Shown in pieces: positions 26,259 to 35,124 of a DNA stretch of 64,000 bases. A program made the position numbers and the translations under genes. The stretch is from Pseudorhodoferax sp. Leaf265 (GTDB lineage: Bacteria > Pseudomonadota > Gammaproteobacteria > Burkholderiales > Burkholderiaceae_C). Location: positions 62,001-126,000 of the forward strand of contig NZ_LMMT01000005.1 of assembly GCF_001422365.1 (NCBI RefSeq), in the 5' to 3' direction. Position 1 is the stretch's first letter, and each line of letters begins with the position of its first letter. The notes under the pieces are model-generated. The model was not told where the DNA came from and ran no database searches. It saw only the letters and a list, made by a program, of their open reading frames with translations.

Positions 26259-27002
26259 ATGCTGACCCAGAACGTTTTACGCAACCGCAGTGCCGATGTC
26301 ACCGAGTCAGAACGTGCCGTTCTCGAGAATGCCATTTCGCACACCCGCCACTACGCGGCCGGTCAGATCGTCGTGCGCCAGGATGCCACTGTGGGCACCA
26401 GCACCCTGCTGGTGGAAGGCCTGATGACGCGGCATGTGGGCGCCAGCGACGGCCGGCGCCACCTCGTCTCCATCCATGTGCCGGGCGACTTCGTCGACCT
26501 GCATGCCTACGCGCTCAAGCAGCTGGACCACGCCGTCGGCGCGCTGACCGACAGCACGGTGGCCGTGTTCCCGCACGAGGCGTTGCGCCGCATCGAGAAG
26601 CAGCACCCGCGCCTCACGCGCCGGCTGTGGTTCTCCACCCTGCTCGATGCGGCCACGCACCGCCAATGGGTGGTGCGGCTGGCCAGCCTCAACGCGCTGC
26701 AGCGGGTGGCCAACTTCCTGTGCGAGATGAACGCACGCCTGCTGGCCATCGGCCGGTCCGACGGCCAGCGCTTCGAACTGGCCATGACGCAGGCCGACAT
26801 CGGCGATGTCTGCGGGCTCACCAACGTACACGTGAACCGCGTGGTGCGCCAGCTGCGCGAGCGCGAACTCTGCAGCATCCGCTTCGCACAGGTGCACATC
26901 CTCGACCCGCAGGGCCTGGCCCAGGCCGGGCAGTTCAAGCCCGACTACCTGTACCTGAACCCGCCCACGGCGTCGCGGGCGGTCGGTAGCGGCGCGTCCT
27001 GA
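26259..27002 (+). CDS. Crp/Fnr-family transcriptional regulator (paralog 2)
   Basis: 247 aa, paralogous to the protein at 24805 from the first residues (MLTQNVLRNRSADVTESERAVLENAI) to the HTH (MTQADIGDVCGLTNVHVNRVVRQLRERELC). The recognition helix differs from paralog 1 by S to N at one position (VHVSRVLRQL versus VHVNRVVRQL), so both probably read the same DNA site. No iron-sulfur cysteines. Start chosen by alignment to paralog 1; an upstream ATG inside the operator is unlikely to be used. Confidence 0.87.
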   Translation: MLTQNVLRNRSADVTESERAVLENAISHTRHYAAGQIVVRQDATVGTSTLLVEGLMTRHVGASDGRRHLVSIHVPGDFVDLHAYALKQLDHAVGALTDSTVAVFPHEALRRIEKQHPRLTRRLWFSTLLDAATHRQWVVRLASLNALQRVANFLCEMNARLLAIGRSDGQRFELAMTQADIGDVCGLTNVHVNRVVRQLRERELCSIRFAQVHILDPQGLAQAGQFKPDYLYLNPPTASRAVGSGAS

Positions 27003-27007
27003 CCGGC

Positions 27008-27253
27008 ATGCACAGCCCGCGTACCCGCATGGAGTTGGTGCGCTGCCGGCAGGCGCTGGCGGAGGCCGAGGTGCCCGAAGAACTGCGCCAACTGGCCGAC
27101 GAGCTGCTGGACCGGCTCATGGGCATGCACGATGCGCGGCGGCTCAACGGGCCGGTCTTCCTGCTGGCGCTCGATTCGCTGGAAATGGTGCCTGGGCTGG
27201 AAGCCTCGGTCCAGGCGCTGCGAGCAGCGGTCCTGCGCGAGGTCGGGGCCTGA
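27008..27253 (+). CDS. small hypothetical protein (81 aa)
   Basis: Starts 6 bp after the second Crp-family gene, probably co-transcribed. Mostly helical by composition (LVRCRQALAEAEVPEELRQLADELLDRLMGMHDARR), no signal or membrane segment. No family recognised. Convergent with ssuD (13 bp between stops). Confidence 0.55.
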   Translation: MHSPRTRMELVRCRQALAEAEVPEELRQLADELLDRLMGMHDARRLNGPVFLLALDSLEMVPGLEASVQALRAAVLREVGA

Positions 27254-27266
27254 CGCCGCCCGCCGC

Positions 27267-28394
27267 TCAGCGCTGCCCGGCCCGCACATCGAAGGCCCCG
27301 CCCGTCATCGACTGCGCGCGCAGCGTGACGGGCTGCTTGCCCGGCAGCAGCGGGAACACGAGTTCGGCAAAGGTGATCGCCTCCTCCAGGTGCGGATAGC
27401 CCGACAGCACGAAGCTGTCGACGCCCAGGTCGACGTACTCCCGCAGGCGCGCCGCCACCTCCTCGGGGTTGCCCACCAGCGCCGTGCCGGCGCCGCCGCG
27501 CACCAGGCCCACGCCGGCCCAGAGGTTGGGACCGACCACGAGCCGGTCGCGCCGGCCACCGTGCAGCGCGGCCATGCGGGCCTGGCCCACGGAGTCCATG
27601 CCGGCGTGGTTGCGCTGCGCGGCGGCGATGTCCTCGTCGCTCAGGTGGCTGATGAGCCGGTCGGCCGCGGCCCAGGCCTCGGCACTGGTCTCGCGCACGA
27701 CCACGTGCAGGCGCACGCCGAAGCGCACCGTGCGGCCCTGCCGCGCGGCACGCGCGCGCACGTCGGCGATCTTCTGCGCCACGGCGGCCGGCGGCTCGCC
27801 CCAGCTCAGGTAGGCGTCCACATGTTTGGCCGCCAGGTCGTGCGCGGCCGCCGAGGAGCCGCCGAAGTACAGCGGCGGGTACGGCCGCGTCGCCGGCGCA
27901 TGGAAATTCTGCGCGCCGCGCACCTGCAGGTGCTCGCCTTCGAAATCCAGCTTCTCGCCCTGCAACAGGCGGCGCCAGATCTGCAGGAACTCGTCACCCG
28001 CGGCATAGCGCGCGTCGTGGTCGTAGAACACACCGTCGGCCGCGAGTTCGGTCGCGTCGCCGCCCACCACCACGTTCATCAGCAGCCTGCCCGGCCCCAG
28101 CGCCTGGTCCAGCGATGCCGCCTGGCGCGCCGAGGCCGTGGGGTTGCCCAGCGAGGTGCGCAGCGCCACGAGCAGCTTGATGCGCTGTGTGACCGGCACC
28201 AGGCTCGCGGCCGTGACCCAGGGGTCCAGGCAGGAGGCGCCGGTCGGGATCAAGAGACCGTCGTAGCCCAGCCGCTCGGCCGTCTCGGCGATCTGGCGCA
28301 TGTAGGCGTTGGTGGCGGGCCTGCCGAAGTCGGACTTGCCGAGATAGCGTGTGTCGCCCGAGGTGGGCAGGAACCAGAAGATGTCCAGGCTCAT
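27267..28394 (-). CDS. ssuD: FMNH2-dependent alkanesulfonate monooxygenase, SsuD-like
   Basis: Luciferase-fold monooxygenase, 375 aa, close to the 381 aa of E. coli SsuD. It releases sulfite from C1-type and longer sulfonates using reduced flavin supplied by a separate reductase. The start [19 protein letters not shown] and the segments [16 protein letters not shown]-like, [40 protein letters not shown], and [29 protein letters not shown] match the family. Last gene of the nine-gene minus-strand sulfur operon, overlapping the DszA-like gene by 4 bp. No SsuE-type reductase is next to it. Confidence 0.92.
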   Translation of the reverse strand: MSLDIFWFLPTSGDTRYLGKSDFGRPATNAYMRQIAETAERLGYDGLLIPTGASCLDPWVTAASLVPVTQRIKLLVALRTSLGNPTASARQAASLDQALGPGRLLMNVVVGGDATELAADGVFYDHDARYAAGDEFLQIWRRLLQGEKLDFEGEHLQVRGAQNFHAPATRPYPPLYFGGSSAAAHDLAAKHVDAYLSWGEPPAAVAQKIADVRARAARQGRTVRFGVRLHVVVRETSAEAWAAADRLISHLSDEDIAAAQRNHAGMDSVGQARMAALHGGRRDRLVVGPNLWAGVGLVRGGAGTALVGNPEEVAARLREYVDLGVDSFVLSGYPHLEEAITFAELVFPLLPGKQPVTLRAQSMTGGAFDVRAGQR

Positions 28395-29758
28395 GCGATC
28401 TCCTCCACGGCGCGGCGGAAGGCCTGCGCCGCATGCCGCGCCGGCAGGTGGTGGCCTTCGCCGAACAAGCGCGAGCGCAGCGTGCCTTCTTCGTAAGCGG
28501 TCTTGTAGAGCCCGCGGCTCTGCAGTTCCGGCACGACCAGGTCGACGAAGGCCTCGTAGCTCTCGGGGACCACGGTGCGCGCGAGGTTGAAGCCGTCGAT
28601 GCCCGTGGTCTCGACCCAGCCCTGCAGCGCGTCGGCCACCTGGCCCGGATCGCCCACGATGGTCGGGAATCTGCCGCCGAGCGCGAACAGCTCCAGCATG
28701 CGGCGCCGCGTCCAGCCCTGCTGTTCTGCCGTGCGCGCGGCCGACTCGATGCCGTTGGTGTTGCCGTAGGGGATGGGCTCGTCCAACCCGTAGCGCGCGA
28801 AGTCGATGCCGGTGCCGGCCGCGAAGTGCGCCAGGCCCGACTCGGGGCTCGCGTAGCGCAGGTATTCGGCGTGCTTCTCGCGGGCCTCGCGTTCGGTGCG
28901 GCCCACGACCACGTTGATGCCGGCGAAGACCTTGATGTCGTCGGCCCGGCGGCCGGCCTGCACGAGCTGCTCACGCAGCGCGCGCACGCCGCTGCGCGCG
29001 ACCTCCTGGTTCGGCGGCGCGATGAACACGCACTCGGCATGGCGCGCCGCGAAGCGCTGGCCGCGGCCCGAGCTGCCGGCCTGGTAGAGCACGGGCGTGC
29101 GCTGCGGCGAGGGCTCGGCCAGGTGGTAGCCCTCGACCTGGTAGTACTTGCCCTTGTGGCGCACCGGGTGCACCTTGGCCGGATCCGCGAAGCGCCGGCC
29201 GGCCTTGTCACGCAGCACGGCCCCCTCCTCCCAGCTGCCTTCCCAGAGCTGGTAGAGAACGTCCAGGTACTCGTCGGCGCGGTCATAGCGCTCGTCGTGC
29301 GCGAGCTGCGTGCTCCTGCCCATGGCCCGCGCCGCGCTGTCCAGGTAGCCCGTCACGATGTTCCAGCCGATGCGCCCGCGCGTGAGATGGTCCAGCGTGG
29401 AGAAGCGCCGCGCCAGCAGGTAGGGTTCCTCGTAGCCCAGGTTGACCGTGACGCCGAAGCCCAGGTGCCTGGTGGCCGCGGCCATGGCCGGCACCAGCAG
29501 CAGCGGGTCGTTGACGGGAAGCTGGATGGACTCGCGCAGCGTGAGGTCCACGCCACCCTGGTAGACGTCGTACACGCCCACGATGTCGGCGATGAACAGG
29601 CCGTCGAACAGGCCGCGCTCCAGCGTGCGCGCGATGCCGGTCCAGTGCTCCAGGGTGTTGTAGTCGGTCGAGCGGTCGCGCGGGTGCGTCCACAGGCCGT
29701 GGTTGATGTGGCCCACGCAGTTCATGTTGAACGCGTTGAGCAGGATCTGCTTGGCCAT
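28391..29758 (-). CDS. flavin-dependent monooxygenase, DszA/NtaA/SfnG-like (LLM class)
   Basis: Luciferase-like flavin monooxygenase, 455 aa, the length of NtaA/SnaA/DszA enzymes, which act with FMNH2 on sulfones, nitrilotriacetate and related compounds. Key stretches: N-terminal [68 protein letters not shown], and [25 protein letters not shown]. It sits between an NlpA-type binding protein and SsuD, so a sulfur-containing substrate is likely; which one is unknown. A related enzyme in the same gene pairing occurs at 53513. Confidence 0.85.
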   Translation of the reverse strand: MAKQILLNAFNMNCVGHINHGLWTHPRDRSTDYNTLEHWTGIARTLERGLFDGLFIADIVGVYDVYQGGVDLTLRESIQLPVNDPLLLVPAMAAATRHLGFGVTVNLGYEEPYLLARRFSTLDHLTRGRIGWNIVTGYLDSAARAMGRSTQLAHDERYDRADEYLDVLYQLWEGSWEEGAVLRDKAGRRFADPAKVHPVRHKGKYYQVEGYHLAEPSPQRTPVLYQAGSSGRGQRFAARHAECVFIAPPNQEVARSGVRALREQLVQAGRRADDIKVFAGINVVVGRTEREAREKHAEYLRYASPESGLAHFAAGTGIDFARYGLDEPIPYGNTNGIESAARTAEQQGWTRRRMLELFALGGRFPTIVGDPGQVADALQGWVETTGIDGFNLARTVVPESYEAFVDLVVPELQSRGLYKTAYEEGTLRSRLFGEGHHLPARHAAQAFRRAVEEIA

Positions 29759-29760
29759 GC

Positions 29761-30606
29761 TCAGAACGCTGGGATGACGCCGCCGGCGAAGGTCTTGACG
29801 ATGTACTCGCGCACCTCGTCGGTCTGGTAGGCCTTGACGAGCTGCTGCACCCAGGGCTGGTCCTTGTCCTGCTCGCGCACGGCGACCAGGCAGGCGTAGG
29901 GACCGTCCTTGTCCTCCAGCAGGATAGAGTCCTTGGCTGGGTTCAGGCCGGCCTTGTTGGCGTAGTCGGCGTTGATGGCCGAGGCGTCGGTGTCGTCCAG
30001 CGTGCGCGGCAGCTGGGCCGCCTCGATCTCGACGAAGCGGAACTTCTTCGGGTTCTCGACGATGTCGCGCGGCGTGGCGTTCACACCGGCCACGGGGTCG
30101 ATGCCGGTCTTGAGCGTGATCGCGCCGGCCTTCTGCAACAGCAGCAGCACGCGGCTCTCGTTGGCCGGGTCGTTCGGGATCGCGATGCGCGCGCCCTCGG
30201 GCAGGTCGGCGAAGCCCTTGAACTTCTTGGAGTAGATCGCGATGGGGCCGATCCAGGTGCGGCCGAAACCGACGATCTTGTAGCCGCGCGCGCGCACCTG
30301 GGCCGCCAGGAAGGGCCGGTGCTGGAAGCTGTTAGCGTCCAGGTCGCCCGCGTCCAGCGCGGCATTGGGCCGGCTGTAGTCGGTGAAGGGCACGAGCTGG
30401 ATCTTCAGGCCATAGTCGCGCTCGGCCACCTTGCGCACCTGTTCGAACACCTGTTCGTGCGGGCCCGTGGTCACGCCGACCTTGAGGACCTTGGTGGTGC
30501 CGGGCTGCTCCTTGAGGGCGGCCAGGGCCGGCAGGCCCGTGAGCAGACCGGTGGCACCGGCGAGCTGCAGGACCTGGCGGCGCGATGGGAAGTGCTTGTT
30601 GTGCAT
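29761..30606 (-). CDS. NlpA/MetQ-family ABC transporter substrate-binding protein
   Basis: Periplasmic protein, 281 aa, with a twin-arginine-containing signal (SRRQVLQLAGATGLLTGLPALAA). Family features: VLKVGVTTGPHEQVFEQVRKVAERDYGLKIQLVPFTDYSRPNAALDAGDLDANSFQHRPFL, and IAIPNDPANESRVLLLLQKAG. MetQ binds methionine; here no MetN/MetI genes adjoin, and the lipobox cysteine of NlpA lipoproteins is missing. It may deliver a sulfur compound to a permease encoded elsewhere. Three bp separate it from the DszA-like gene. Confidence 0.88.
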   Translation of the reverse strand: MHNKHFPSRRQVLQLAGATGLLTGLPALAALKEQPGTTKVLKVGVTTGPHEQVFEQVRKVAERDYGLKIQLVPFTDYSRPNAALDAGDLDANSFQHRPFLAAQVRARGYKIVGFGRTWIGPIAIYSKKFKGFADLPEGARIAIPNDPANESRVLLLLQKAGAITLKTGIDPVAGVNATPRDIVENPKKFRFVEIEAAQLPRTLDDTDASAINADYANKAGLNPAKDSILLEDKDGPYACLVAVREQDKDQPWVQQLVKAYQTDEVREYIVKTFAGGVIPAF

Positions 30607-30639
30607 GGCTTGGATTCCGTTGAAGAAGAGGGAGAGCGT

Positions 30640-31851
30640 TCAGATGGCGCCGTGCCGCGGTGGCGGCTTGCCGTTGAGGTGGTAGTCGCCGACCGCGTGC
30701 ACGCGCCAGCGCAGCGGGTCGTGCAGCGTGTGCGTGCGCACGTTGCGCCAGAAGCGGTCCAGGCCCAGGTGTTCGAGCGCGCTGCCGGGGCCGGCCAGTT
30801 CGAACAGCTGGCTGGCAGCGGCCAACGCGGCCGTGGTGGTCAGTGCGCGGGCCTCGGCGACGGCCGTGGAGGCGGCGGCCACGCTGGCCCCATCGGGTGC
30901 CGCACGGGCGGCATCGACGCACGCCCCGGCGCGGCGCACCAGAGCCTGTGCCGCGCGCAGCTGCAGGTCGAGTTCGCCGACCTGGCGCGCCAGCCCCGGT
31001 GACAGCGGGTCGCGCGGCAGTTCCAGCGCCGCCGCCAGCGCGCCCTGACCGAGGCCCAGGTCGATGGCCGCGTGCAGCAGCTGGGCCAGCGGGCCGGCCG
31101 TGGTCGGCTCCTCGGCGCTGGGCGCATAGGGCACGATCCATTCCTCGCGCACCTGCACGCCCTCGAAGGCCACCGAGCCGCTGCCCGTCACGCGCTGGCC
31201 GAAGCCATCCCAGTCGTCGGTGATGGTCACGCCTTGGGCATCGCGCGGCACGAAGGCCAGCACCTGGCGCGTCTGGCCCTGCTCGCTGCGCAGCGCCAGC
31301 GTGGGAATCCAGTGTGCGTAGAGCGCGCCCGTGCAATAGAACTTGCGGCCGTCCAATTGCCAGCCATCGCCTGCGCGCACGAGCTGCGTGCGGCGCTGGA
31401 AGTCCTTGTGGCCGATCTCGGCCAACGCGTTGCCCAGGCGCTCGCCGGCCAGCACGCGGCCGAACAGCAGGCGCTGCTGCGCGGGGCTGCCATGGCGGCG
31501 CAGCACCTCAAGCGCGAAGAAGTGGTTCTGCGGGATCTGGCCCAGCGAGCCGTCGGCCGCCGAGACGGTGGCGACGACCTCGGCCAGCGTGGCGCTGGAG
31601 ACGCCCGTGCCGCCGAAGGCCTGCGGCACCGAGATCGCCCACAGGCCGCTCGCGGTGAAGGCCTCGAGTTCGGCCCAGGGCAGGCGGCGCGTGCGGTCGC
31701 GCAGCGCGGCCTCGGGCGCGAACTGGGCAGCCAGGCGGCGTGCGGCGGCCAGGGCCGCGGCGGCGTCGGCCAGGCGTTCGGGTGCGCGGGCCGGCGGCGC
31801 GGCACGCGGCGTGGCGTCCACGGGGAGTACGGGGGAGATCAGCAGGCTCAT
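30640..31851 (-). CDS. SfnB/DszC-family flavoprotein monooxygenase (acyl-CoA dehydrogenase fold)
   Basis: 403-aa acyl-CoA-dehydrogenase-fold protein of the sulfur-acquisition SfnB group. Typical features: FTASGLWAISVPQAFGGTGVS near the N-terminus, AEIGHKDFQRRTQLVR, the flavin-site segment LDGRKFYCTGALYAHWIP, DDWDGFGQRVTGSGSVAFEGVQV, and the C-terminal LGLDRFWRNVRTHTLHDPLRWRVHAVGDYHLNGKPPP. Such enzymes use reduced flavin and oxygen rather than dehydrogenating acyl-CoA. ATG overlaps the preceding stop by 4 bp. Substrate unknown. Confidence 0.87.
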   Translation of the reverse strand: MSLLISPVLPVDATPRAAPPARAPERLADAAAALAAARRLAAQFAPEAALRDRTRRLPWAELEAFTASGLWAISVPQAFGGTGVSSATLAEVVATVSAADGSLGQIPQNHFFALEVLRRHGSPAQQRLLFGRVLAGERLGNALAEIGHKDFQRRTQLVRAGDGWQLDGRKFYCTGALYAHWIPTLALRSEQGQTRQVLAFVPRDAQGVTITDDWDGFGQRVTGSGSVAFEGVQVREEWIVPYAPSAEEPTTAGPLAQLLHAAIDLGLGQGALAAALELPRDPLSPGLARQVGELDLQLRAAQALVRRAGACVDAARAAPDGASVAAASTAVAEARALTTTAALAAASQLFELAGPGSALEHLGLDRFWRNVRTHTLHDPLRWRVHAVGDYHLNGKPPPRHGAI

Positions 31852-32975
31852 CGTCCGGCTCCGAAGGAGATCGCCGGCGCCGGGCCCAGCAGGCGCCGGC
31901 CCAGGCGTTCCAGCGCGTGGGCGGGGGCTGCGCGCAGCTGGTGCACACGCGCGTTGCGCCAGTGGCGGTCGAAACGGTGCGCAGCGCGCGTGGCCGAGGA
32001 GCCGGCCAGTTCCAGCAGCTTCTCGCCGGCCTGCAGGGCCGTGCGTGCGGCCTGGGCGGCAGCGGCGTCCACGGCGGCATCGGCCACCTCCGTCTCCGCC
32101 TGCGCGGCTTCGTGCAGCAGGGCCTGGGCCGCGTGCAGTGCGATGCGCAGCTGGCCAAAATCGTGCACGAGCAGCGGGTCGTCGGCCGCGCGCGCCACCC
32201 CCGCATCCATCCAGGGCCGCGCGCGTTCACGCACGAAGCCGGCGGCGTCCTCGGTGGCGGCCAGCGCCAGGCCCACGTCGATGGCGGCGTCGAGCAGGCG
32301 CGCCACGCGAGCCGCCGACGCGAGCTCGGGTGCGGGGTAGAGGTCGGTCTCGGCCACGGCCACCTGGTCGAGCACGAGCTGGCCGGCCGGCGCGGCGCGC
32401 AGGCCGAACAGCGCGGCCGCGTCGTCCACGCGCAGGCCGGCTGCGCCATGCGCGATCCAGGCGTGCAGCGGCCGGCCCTGGCCATCGCGGGCCGGCACGC
32501 GCAGGCGGTCGGCCAGCAGCGCGCCGGGCTCGGCGCGCAGGCGTCCGACCAGGCGGTGCACGGGCGGGGGCTGCGTGAGCTCCGCGCTCTCCTCGGCGCC
32601 GGCCAGCAGCACACCATCGGCCGCCAGGGCCAGCTGGCGCGTGGCGGCCGCGTGCGCGCCGGCGGCGCGCAGTTCGGCCACCAGCGCGTAATGGCCGCGC
32701 AGCAGCGTGGCCAGTGCGGGATCGGCCGCGCCCAGCAGCACGAACACCTCGGCCAGCACGGACAGCGGCAGGTCGGCGCCACCCTGCGCGGTGGGCACGC
32801 TGAGGCCGGCCAGGCCGCTCTGCGCCCACAGGCGGCGCTCGGCCTGGGGCGCGGCACGGCTCCAGTCGCGTTCGGCAGCGCCCGGGCGGGCGGCATCGGC
32901 GAGGCGGCGCGCAGCCTCCAGCGCCTGTCGTTCGTCGGCCAGGCGCGGTGCGCGCGGCCACAAGGGGTCGGTCAT
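31848..32975 (-). CDS. divergent SfnB-like flavoprotein, possibly inactive
   Basis: 375-aa member of the same fold as its neighbour, recognisable from LWAQSGLAGLSVPTAQGGADLPLSVLAEVFVLLGAADPALATLLRGH and the C-terminal FDRHWRNARVHQL. The central flavin/substrate segment that reads KFYxTGxLYxDW in the other SfnB-like proteins here is replaced by HRLVGRLRAEPGALLADRLRV, and the DDWDGFGQR-type motif is also missing. It may be a pseudoenzyme or a partner subunit of the SfnB-like protein with which it is translationally coupled. The reading frame is intact, so it is not a decayed pseudogene. Confidence 0.75.
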   Translation of the reverse strand: MTDPLWPRAPRLADERQALEAARRLADAARPGAAERDWSRAAPQAERRLWAQSGLAGLSVPTAQGGADLPLSVLAEVFVLLGAADPALATLLRGHYALVAELRAAGAHAAATRQLALAADGVLLAGAEESAELTQPPPVHRLVGRLRAEPGALLADRLRVPARDGQGRPLHAWIAHGAAGLRVDDAAALFGLRAAPAGQLVLDQVAVAETDLYPAPELASAARVARLLDAAIDVGLALAATEDAAGFVRERARPWMDAGVARAADDPLLVHDFGQLRIALHAAQALLHEAAQAETEVADAAVDAAAAQAARTALQAGEKLLELAGSSATRAAHRFDRHWRNARVHQLRAAPAHALERLGRRLLGPAPAISFGAGR

Positions 32976-32988
32976 GCGGTGGTTTCCT

Positions 32989-33825
32989 TCAGGCGGTATC
33001 GCGCCGCTGGCGGCGCAGGCGCGGGTTCAACGCAGCGTGCAGCGCGTCGCTGAGCAGGTTCAGGCCCAGCACCGTGAGCACGATGGCCAGGCCCGGGATG
33101 GCGGTCATGTACCAGGCCGTGCGCAGCGCGTCGCGGCCCAGGCCCACCATCGAGCCCCAGCTCACGCGGTTGGGGTCGCCCAGGCCCAGGAAGGACAGCC
33201 CGGCCTCGGACAGGATGGCGTTGGCCACGAGCAGGCCGGTGGACACGACCACGGGCGTCCAGGCGTTGGGCAGGATCTCGCGCAGGATCAGGTGCGCATC
33301 GCTGGCGCCCAGCGCCACGCTGGCGCGCACGAACTCGCGCTCGCGCAGGCTGATGAACTCGGCGCGCACCAGCCGCGCCACGCTGGTCCACGAGGTCACG
33401 CCCAGCGCGAACACGATGGTGCCCACCGTGGGCTTGAGCACGGCCACCAGGATGATGGCCAGCAGGAAGGCCGGGATGGTCTGGAAGAACTCGGTCGCGC
33501 GCGTGAGCACCGCGTCGACCCCGCCGCGGTAGAAGCCCGCGGCCGCGCCCACGGCGATGCCGATCACGAGCGAGATGGCTGCGGCCGACAAGCCGACCAG
33601 CAAGGAGACGCGCGCGCCGTGCAGCAGGCCGGCCGCGAGATCGCGGCCCATGAGGTCGGTGCCCAGCGGCAGCGTGGCGTCCTGGCCCGGCCAGGTGAAG
33701 GGCGCGCCCACCATGTCCAGTGGGTCGCCCGGGTAGAGCCAGCCGGCCGCGAGCGCGCCGGCCAGCACCGCCAGCACGAGGCCGCCGCCGAGCAGGATGG
33801 ACGGTTGCAGGTACCAGCGCTTCAT
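32989..33825 (-). CDS. peptide/nickel-type ABC transporter permease, DppC-like
   Basis: Inner-membrane permease, 278 aa: LPLGTDLMGRDLAAGLLHGARVSL after the first helix and the EAA loop ASVALGASDAHLILREILPNAWTPVVV mark it as DppC-like. Start MKRWYLQPS overlaps the DppB-like stop by 4 bp. Part of the minus-strand sulfur operon, which suggests this peptide-type importer carries a sulfur compound. Confidence 0.9.
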   Translation of the reverse strand: MKRWYLQPSILLGGGLVLAVLAGALAAGWLYPGDPLDMVGAPFTWPGQDATLPLGTDLMGRDLAAGLLHGARVSLLVGLSAAAISLVIGIAVGAAAGFYRGGVDAVLTRATEFFQTIPAFLLAIILVAVLKPTVGTIVFALGVTSWTSVARLVRAEFISLREREFVRASVALGASDAHLILREILPNAWTPVVVSTGLLVANAILSEAGLSFLGLGDPNRVSWGSMVGLGRDALRTAWYMTAIPGLAIVLTVLGLNLLSDALHAALNPRLRRQRRDTA

Positions 33826-34808
33826 GCGGGCGCCCCCCGCGGGGCCGCGCGAAGGCGCGGGTCCAGCCGCGCCTGCAGCAGGTCCACCACGCCGTTGCCC
33901 GACACCACGAGCACGCCGCTGAACAGCAGCACGGCCAGCAGCACCGGGATGTCGCGGCTCTTGATGGCCTCGAACGAAAGCTGGCCCAGGCCGGGCCAGG
34001 CGAACACGGTCTCCACGACGATGGAGCCGCCCAGCAGCGCGCTGCTCTGCAGGCCCAGCATGGTCAGCACGGGCAGCACGGCGTTGCGCAGCGCATGGCC
34101 GAACAGCACGCGGCCTTCGCGTGCGCCCTTGGCCCGGGCCGTGCGGATGTAGTCCTCGGCCAGCGTCTCGACCATGGACGCGCGCGCCAGCCGCACATAG
34201 ACAGCCACGTAGTAGATGGCCAGCGTGAGCACGGGCAGCACCAGGTGGTGCAGGTAGTCGGCCCACAGCCGCAGGCCCTGGTGGCCGGCCTCGATGTTGC
34301 GCAGCCCGCCGATCGGCAACCATTGCAGCTGCACGCCGAACAGCACGATCAGCATCAGCGCCGTCCAGAACATGGGCGCGGAATAGCCCAGCGTCGCGAG
34401 CGCCGACAGCACGGTGTCGACGAGGCCGTGCGGCCGGCGCGCGGCGGCCACGCCGACCAGCAGGCCCACCACCACCGACAGCGCGAGCGCCGCGCCGACC
34501 AGCGCCAGCGTGGGGCCGAGCCGGTCCAGCACCAGGCCCAGCACGGGCTCGTTGAAGCGGAACGAGAAGCCCAGGTCGCCGCGCGCGATGCGGCCCAGGT
34601 AGGCCATCAGCTGCTCGCCCGTGCCGCGGTCCAGGCCGTAGGCCTGGCGCAGCTCGGCCACATACTCGGCCGTGACGCTGCCGCTCTCGCCGGCGATCAC
34701 GTCGACGAGGTCGCCGGGCAAGGCCTTGAGCAGCGCGAAGTTCAGCACGGCGGTGGCGAGCACCACGCCCACCAGTTGCAGCAGGCGGCGGAACAAGGCC
34801 TTGGTCAT
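33822..34808 (-). CDS. peptide/nickel-type ABC transporter permease, DppB-like
   Basis: Inner-membrane permease, 328 aa: FRRLLQLVGVVLATAVLNFALL, LPGDLVDVIAGESGSVTAEYVAELRQAYGLDRG, and the EAA loop IRTARAKGAREGRVLFGHALRNAVLPVLT. Start at 34808 is the first Met before the membrane helix. Separated from its binding-protein gene (35125) by a repeat-filled spacer of 316 bp. Confidence 0.9.
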   Translation of the reverse strand: MTKALFRRLLQLVGVVLATAVLNFALLKALPGDLVDVIAGESGSVTAEYVAELRQAYGLDRGTGEQLMAYLGRIARGDLGFSFRFNEPVLGLVLDRLGPTLALVGAALALSVVVGLLVGVAAARRPHGLVDTVLSALATLGYSAPMFWTALMLIVLFGVQLQWLPIGGLRNIEAGHQGLRLWADYLHHLVLPVLTLAIYYVAVYVRLARASMVETLAEDYIRTARAKGAREGRVLFGHALRNAVLPVLTMLGLQSSALLGGSIVVETVFAWPGLGQLSFEAIKSRDIPVLLAVLLFSGVLVVSGNGVVDLLQARLDPRLRAAPRGAPA

Positions 34809-34828
34809 CTCAGCACTCCCAAGCCATT

Positions 34829-35075
34829 GGCCGAGCGCAGCGATGGCCCGTCTATGACCCCGCTCCCCGGGGCCCCTGTCCCTCCGCTGGCGCTCCGGGC
34901 AACCTGCGGTGCTCGCGCCATGGGCTGCATTGCGCAACTCGCTTCGTTCACTGCGTTCGGACAAGCGCAATGAGTCAGATGTTGAAGCGCGAGGTTCCCC
35001 GCGCAGCCCATGGCACTGCGCTCCTCGGCAGGGGCACAGGGGGAAGTCCCACACGGGCCATCGCTGCGCTCGGCC
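34829..35075. repeat. 247-bp palindromic element with 23-bp terminal inverted repeats
   Basis: The 316-bp gap 34809-35124 has no gene. Its core is bounded by perfect 23-bp inverted repeats (34829-34851 and 35053-35075; GGCCGAGCGCAGCGATGGCC at the left). Inside are further inverted arms, for example ATGGGCTGC at 34920-34928 and GCAGCCCAT at 35003-35011. A third, one-mismatch copy of the terminal repeat lies at 35083-35104. No open reading frame of note and no evident target-site duplication. Looks like a MITE- or REP-type element, located between a binding-protein and a permease gene. Confidence 0.65.
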
Positions 35076-35124
35076 TGGGGTTCGGGCCATCGCTTCGCTC
35101 GGCCCACTGTGCTGGGGGGCTGCG

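Noticed and set aside
24805-27002. The two Crp-family proteins as Fnr-type oxygen sensors
   Set aside because: Neither has the N-terminal cysteine cluster needed for an iron-sulfur cofactor, and the operator ATTAAC-N4-GTTAAT differs from TTGAT-N4-ATCAA.
30640-32975. Fatty-acid acyl-CoA dehydrogenases for beta-oxidation
   Set aside because: The SfnB/DszC-type C-terminal WRN motif, neighbours ssuD and DszA-like genes and lack of beta-oxidation partners favour sulfur-related flavoprotein monooxygenases.
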